26,277 nt of DNA from Candidatus Rifleibacteriota bacterium. Lineage in GTDB: Bacteria; Riflebacteria; Ozemobacteria; Ozemobacterales; Ozemobacteraceae. The position numbers were made by a program, and so were the translations under genes. Below the pieces are notes generated by a model, which saw nothing but the letters and a program-made list of their open reading frames with translations, searched no databases and was not told the origin of the DNA. This document shows, piece after piece, positions 23,119 to 26,277 of this stretch (its first letter is position 1; each line of letters starts with the position of its first letter). The stretch is from positions 1 through 26,277 of the forward strand of contig JAFXRA010000119.1 of the NCBI GenBank assembly GCA_017526725.1, written 5' to 3'.

Positions 23119-24216
23119 ATGAAAAAGATAATGTTAGTTTTTGGCACAAGACCTGAAGCAATAAAAATGTGTCCTGTAGTCAAAGAATTAAAAAGCAGAG
23201 ACAATTTTCAAACTATTGTATGCGTAACAGGTCAGCACAGAGAAATGCTCGATCAGGTATTAGAAACATTCGAAGTCGTTCCTGATTACGACCTTTCTAT
23301 AATGACAAAACAGCAGACTCTATTCGATATAACCACCAATATTTTAAATAGAATAAAATCTGTATTGGAAAAAGAAAAGCCTGATGTAGTGCTTGTTCAT
23401 GGCGACACCTCCACAACATTTGTAACAGCCTTAGCCTGCTTCTATTTACAAATTCCTGTCGGACATGTTGAAGCCGGTCTTAGAACCTACGATATTTACG
23501 CACCTTACCCAGAAGAATTCAACCGTCAGGCAGTTGGTATTATTTCACAATTTAATTTTGCTCCTACAGAAAAAGCCAAACAAAATCTGTTAAATGAAGG
23601 TAAGAAGCCAGAATCAATTTTTATTACTGGCAATACTGTTATTGATGCTCTAAAGACCACTGTAAGAAAAGATTACAATCACCCAGAACTAGAATGGGCT
23701 AAAAATAGCAGACTCATATTCATTACAGCTCACAGACGCGAAAACCTAGGCCAGCCAATGCACAACATGTTCCGCGCCATTAGACGTGTAATGGAAGAAC
23801 ACCCTGATTTGAAAGCACTTTACCCGATACACATGAATCCTGTTGTCAGACATGCTGCTGATGAAGAATTAGGGAATTTTGACAGAATACATATTATAGA
23901 CCCCATTGAAGTTCTAGACTGCCACAACATAATGGCAAGATCATATCTGATTCTTACAGATTCAGGCGGAATTCAGGAAGAAGCTCCATCACTGGGCAAA
24001 CCAGTTCTTGTTATGCGTGAAAAAACAGAACGCCCCGAAGGAATAGCAGCAGGAACTCTTAAGCTGGTCGGGACAAATGAAAATACAATCTATAACAATT
24101 TCAATGAACTCTTAACCAATAATTCCGCATATGAAAAAATGTCAAAAGCCAGCAATCCATATGGTGACGGACACGCCTGCGAAAGAATTGCTGATATACT
24201 GACCCAAAAACTCTAA
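23119..24216 (+). CDS. wecB: UDP-N-acetylglucosamine 2-epimerase (non-hydrolysing)
   Basis: 365 residues from ATG 23119 (MKKIMLVFGTRPEAIKM), where the conserved GTRPEA begins. An in-frame TTG at 23059 would add 20 residues that do not fit the family. Other signatures are HGDTSTTF, GHVEAGLRT, PEEFNRQ, TGNTVIDAL, TAHRREN, the UDP-binding DSGGIQEEAPSLGKPVLVMR and TERPE. It interconverts UDP-GlcNAc and UDP-ManNAc for surface polysaccharide or enterobacterial common-antigen-like glycans. It is in the cytoplasm. No other polysaccharide gene is adjacent; only a small membrane protein follows, 6 bp away. Confidence 0.96.
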   Translation: MKKIMLVFGTRPEAIKMCPVVKELKSRDNFQTIVCVTGQHREMLDQVLETFEVVPDYDLSIMTKQQTLFDITTNILNRIKSVLEKEKPDVVLVHGDTSTTFVTALACFYLQIPVGHVEAGLRTYDIYAPYPEEFNRQAVGIISQFNFAPTEKAKQNLLNEGKKPESIFITGNTVIDALKTTVRKDYNHPELEWAKNSRLIFITAHRRENLGQPMHNMFRAIRRVMEEHPDLKALYPIHMNPVVRHAADEELGNFDRIHIIDPIEVLDCHNIMARSYLILTDSGGIQEEAPSLGKPVLVMREKTERPEGIAAGTLKLVGTNENTIYNNFNELLTNNSAYEKMSKASNPYGDGHACERIADILTQKL

Positions 24217-24222
24217 TCAAAA

Positions 24223-24792
24223 ATGCAGAAAGATATTCTTCATGACAGATATGACTTTACCGAAGATGATAAAGCCATAATAGATATTACCTTAGAAACA
24301 ATTAACGATCTATTTAATAGTTTTGACCGTAAAACCACCTTTTATAAGCGAGAATTAGACCAGGATTTTGAAGATTATCTTATATCATCAGTTAAAGAAC
24401 TAGATGGGCATTCATTTATAATTAAAGTAGAAATAGAAAATAATTACGATAAAATCAGTGAAGAGCCTATTAGAAAAGCAATAAAAAACCATTTTAGATT
24501 TCTATATTGGAAAGAACGAAGAAAGATATTCAAAGCAATAATGAAGTTTTTTATATTATTGCTGTTAGGTATTGCTTTAATGGCCTTTTACTACGAACAC
24601 AGCAGATTCATTACAAACTTTAATGCTATTCCAATGTATTCAAAGATTATTATAGAGGGAATAAACATTGCAGGCTGGGTTGCTTTTTGGGAAGCTTTTA
24701 CCTGCTTAATATTTGATTTTATTCCAATATCAAGAAACAGAAAAATATACGAAAGTATAAGTAAATCGGGAATTAGAATTGGAAAACTCTAA
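24223..24792 (+). CDS. Unknown membrane protein downstream of wecB
   Basis: 189 residues. A charged N-terminal region (1-100), rich in Asp, Glu and Lys, precedes two membrane helices at about 105-125 (IMKFFILLLLGIALMAFYY) and 142-168 (IIIEGINIAGWVAFWEAFTCLIF). The segment RKIYESISKSGIRI ends the protein. No catalytic motif or family recognised. It starts 6 bp after wecB and is probably co-transcribed. Confidence 0.75.
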   Translation: MQKDILHDRYDFTEDDKAIIDITLETINDLFNSFDRKTTFYKRELDQDFEDYLISSVKELDGHSFIIKVEIENNYDKISEEPIRKAIKNHFRFLYWKERRKIFKAIMKFFILLLLGIALMAFYYEHSRFITNFNAIPMYSKIIIEGINIAGWVAFWEAFTCLIFDFIPISRNRKIYESISKSGIRIGKL

Positions 24793-24804
24793 CTACAAAA
24801 GCTT

Positions 24805-25476
24805 TTAAGGCATAATTAATATTTCTGTGCCTATATCTACATTCCAAAATACTTCTTCAACATCTATATTGTTCATTGAAATTGAGCCATCTACTGTCCA
24901 ATTGCTTTCTGAACCAAAACCATGAATACCTATATTTCCGCCCAATTCAGTATTTGCAGGAGGCGGGTTACCGTTTTGAAGTGCCTGATTAATCATAATT
25001 TCATCATTAGTTGTTATAATGTGATTTACAGTTGCTCTGCTTGCATCTTCAGGTGAAGGGTAATTAATCTGCAAAAACATATGAAATTTATGATTATATT
25101 CCTTTTTACAAATAAAATAGTTGCCTTCAGGGGTTTTTAAATCGTCTTTTTTCGTTTTTTTACCGTTGGAATTTCGTCCTAATCCGATAGTATATGAAGC
25201 AATTTCAATAGAATTAGCATAAACAGATAATTCTCTAGTCTTTTTTCTTACAATAATATAAGGTTTATATTTTTCTCTTGTAATATTATGTTTAGCCAAC
25301 AAATCATTATATTTATTCTTGGCTCTCATTTCACCTTTATTTTCAAAAACTTTTTGAAATTCACTGGCAATGAAATATTTGGCAGGTGTAATAACAATCC
25401 AGATAAAAACGATTATAGAAAAAACTGTTATTACATGAAAAAACGCATCACCTAAGTATGTTACCGGTTTCTTCAT
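24805..25476 (-). CDS. YkuD (L,D-transpeptidase fold) protein lacking catalytic Cys
   Basis: 223 residues from ATG 25476 (TTG at 25485 is possible; AGGG about 10 nt upstream). An N-terminal membrane helix (about 10-30) anchors a YkuD-type domain: YIIVRKKTRELSVYAN, YTIGLGRNSNGKKTKKDDLKTPEGNYFI, then NIGIHGFG with the conserved His near 185. The signature should read (S)xGC(I)R/A, but here it is WTVDGSISMNN: Ser198 replaces the catalytic Cys and Ser200 the following Arg/Ala. Normal family members make or remodel 3-3 peptidoglycan crosslinks in the periplasm. This one is probably inactive as a transpeptidase, perhaps a binding protein, or uses Ser. It is coupled to the VTT gene. Confidence 0.8.
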   Translation of the reverse strand: MKKPVTYLGDAFFHVITVFSIIVFIWIVITPAKYFIASEFQKVFENKGEMRAKNKYNDLLAKHNITREKYKPYIIVRKKTRELSVYANSIEIASYTIGLGRNSNGKKTKKDDLKTPEGNYFICKKEYNHKFHMFLQINYPSPEDASRATVNHIITTNDEIMINQALQNGNPPPANTELGGNIGIHGFGSESNWTVDGSISMNNIDVEEVFWNVDIGTEILIMP

Positions 25477-25477
25477 A

Positions 25478-26110
25478 TTATACAAGCCCTGTTATATAGC
25501 CAACAACTAAATATCTTATAGTTCTACTAATAACACTTGCCACAATGACTTCCCAAAGTGGCGTATTATATATACCGCCTATCCAGCAAACTGCTGAATA
25601 AGGAATAGGACTTACACCAGCAAAAAATATGGCAAAAAATCCATGTTTTTTAAATAAATCTCTTCCTGCTCTAAGAATTTTTGAACCGAAAATTCGTCTG
25701 AATCTCCAAGGACCAAACCATTTTCCAAGATAATAACCAGTAGAACCGCCGAATGCACTTGAACTTCCTGCAACTAAAGCAGTAACAAATAGACTATTAC
25801 CGCCAAAATTTGATCCAAAAACGAAGAAATCAGCAGGAATAGGTTGAACGATTACATCTGAAGCCCAGGTAAGCAAGAAAAGAGCAGGATAACCAAAATG
25901 GTTGACAAATGTCATGGCCCATTCTTTTACATCTGCTCTATAATGGAAAAGCAGGAAGAAAAGACCAGCAACAAGAATGCAGACCAAAACAGAAGATATT
26001 CTGGCCGCCTTCCCCATTATTATTGTTGCTTTATCTAAAACAACTGAATTTTTCAGTTTTTCTGAAAGTTCACGTGTTTTAGAAACAGGTTTTTTAACTT
26101 CTTCAGACAT
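25478..26110 (-). CDS. DedA/VTT-domain membrane protein (YqaA-like)
   Basis: 210 residues from ATG 26110 (MSEEVKKPVSK); a GTG at 26173 would add 21 residues. The VTT domain comprises NHFGYPALFLLTWASDVIVQPIPADFFVFG, then AGSSSAFGGSTGYYLGKWFG and a HGFFAIFFAGVSPIPYSAVCWIGG segment with several membrane helices. DedA/VTT proteins act as lipid scramblases or transporters of lipid carriers, such as undecaprenyl phosphate, in the inner membrane. Physiological substrate not predictable here. The stop overlaps the start region of the YkuD-like gene, so the two are coupled; both point to the cell envelope. Confidence 0.88.
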   Translation of the reverse strand: MSEEVKKPVSKTRELSEKLKNSVVLDKATIIMGKAARISSVLVCILVAGLFFLLFHYRADVKEWAMTFVNHFGYPALFLLTWASDVIVQPIPADFFVFGSNFGGNSLFVTALVAGSSSAFGGSTGYYLGKWFGPWRFRRIFGSKILRAGRDLFKKHGFFAIFFAGVSPIPYSAVCWIGGIYNTPLWEVIVASVISRTIRYLVVGYITGLV

Positions 26111-26190
26111 AGTTAGAGAATTTTTCCATGGTTTTATATAATTATTCGTAATTTTTTTAAGAAAAATTAACACTAAAAAACTAAAATAAA

Positions 26191-26230
26191 AAAGACCACT
26201 TAAAAACTTAAGTGATCTTTTTATTTTTCT
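26191..26230. terminator. Bidirectional rho-independent terminator
   Basis: AAAGACCACTTAA (26191-26203) and TTAAGTGATCTTT (26208-26220) pair around AAAC with one mismatch, which is a G-U wobble when read on the minus strand. A T run follows in both directions. It probably ends the gene entering from the right edge. Confidence 0.75.
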
Positions 26231-26236
26231 AACTTA

Positions 26237-26277
26237 TTACTGAAGAGCTTTTAAGAGTTCGCCTGCTGCTTCAACAG
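26237..26277 (-). CDS. C-terminal end of an unidentified gene, cut by window edge
   Basis: The minus strand ends VEAAGELLKALQ then TAA at 26237-26239, about 16 bp before the terminator, an arrangement expected of a real 3' end. Only 12 residues are visible, so no identity can be given. Confidence 0.5.
   Translation of the reverse strand, partial: VEAAGELLKALQ

Overview
This is a chromosomal window from a low-GC (by eye about 35%) bacterium with Gram-negative-type features: type II secretion/type IV pilus-like inner-membrane genes, a lipoprotein and many exported proteins. No rRNA, tRNA, transposase, phage gene or CRISPR array was recognised. Many genes have AAGGAG-type Shine-Dalgarno sites (best at 2504, AAGGAGG). 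The phylum cannot be fixed from the sequence. An uncultured, possibly gut or sediment, lineage is a guess.

Layout, left to right. (1) 1-6234, minus strand: a partial unknown protein, a DHH/DHHA1 phosphoesterase, a Nudix hydrolase, a ComEC-like metallo-beta-lactamase-fold protein coupled to a ComEA-like helix-hairpin-helix protein, a peptidase-MA-like protein that has lost its first zinc histidine, and an ATP-grasp ligase. (2) 6235-6650: a divergent regulatory region with a 9-bp dyad overlapping a possible ATP-grasp promoter, and a compact plus-strand unit (strong promoter, strong RBS, 22-codon ORF, intrinsic terminator). (3) 6689-12322: an unknown lipoprotein, then a tightly overlapping minus-strand type II secretion-like operon (ATPase, two GspF-like proteins, two prepilin-like proteins, one small pilin-like membrane protein), and a divergent small exported protein. 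(4) 12353-15110, minus: a plsC acyltransferase broken by an in-frame TAA, an unknown membrane protein, a solitary cheW, a DUF1232 protein, cytidine deaminase, and a possible 26-residue membrane peptide. (5) 15240-16990, minus: truA-rplM-rpsI closed by a clear terminator. (6) 17147-17273: a non-coding, comparatively GC-rich element with perfect 12-bp inverted ends. (7) 17283-19177: an overlapping ParB-like/spore-photoproduct-lyase-like radical SAM pair. (8) 19202-22943, minus: an unknown membrane protein, larC with an extreme His/Cys-rich insert, larB, and a zinc-ribbon DUF805 protein. (9) 23119-24792, plus: wecB and a small membrane protein. (10) 24805-26277, minus: a YkuD-fold protein with Ser in place of the catalytic Cys, a DedA/VTT-family protein, a bidirectional terminator, and the last codons of another gene.

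The clearest functional groups are the ribosomal operon, the nickel-pincer cofactor genes larB and larC (larA and larE are not in the window), and the minimal pilus/secretion platform. The strongest leads for something undescribed are the 22-codon transcription unit, the structured element directly behind the ParB/SPL pair, and the secretion ATPase with an unusual N-terminal domain. Several proteins have lost canonical catalytic residues (peptidase-like, YkuD, MBL, Nudix).
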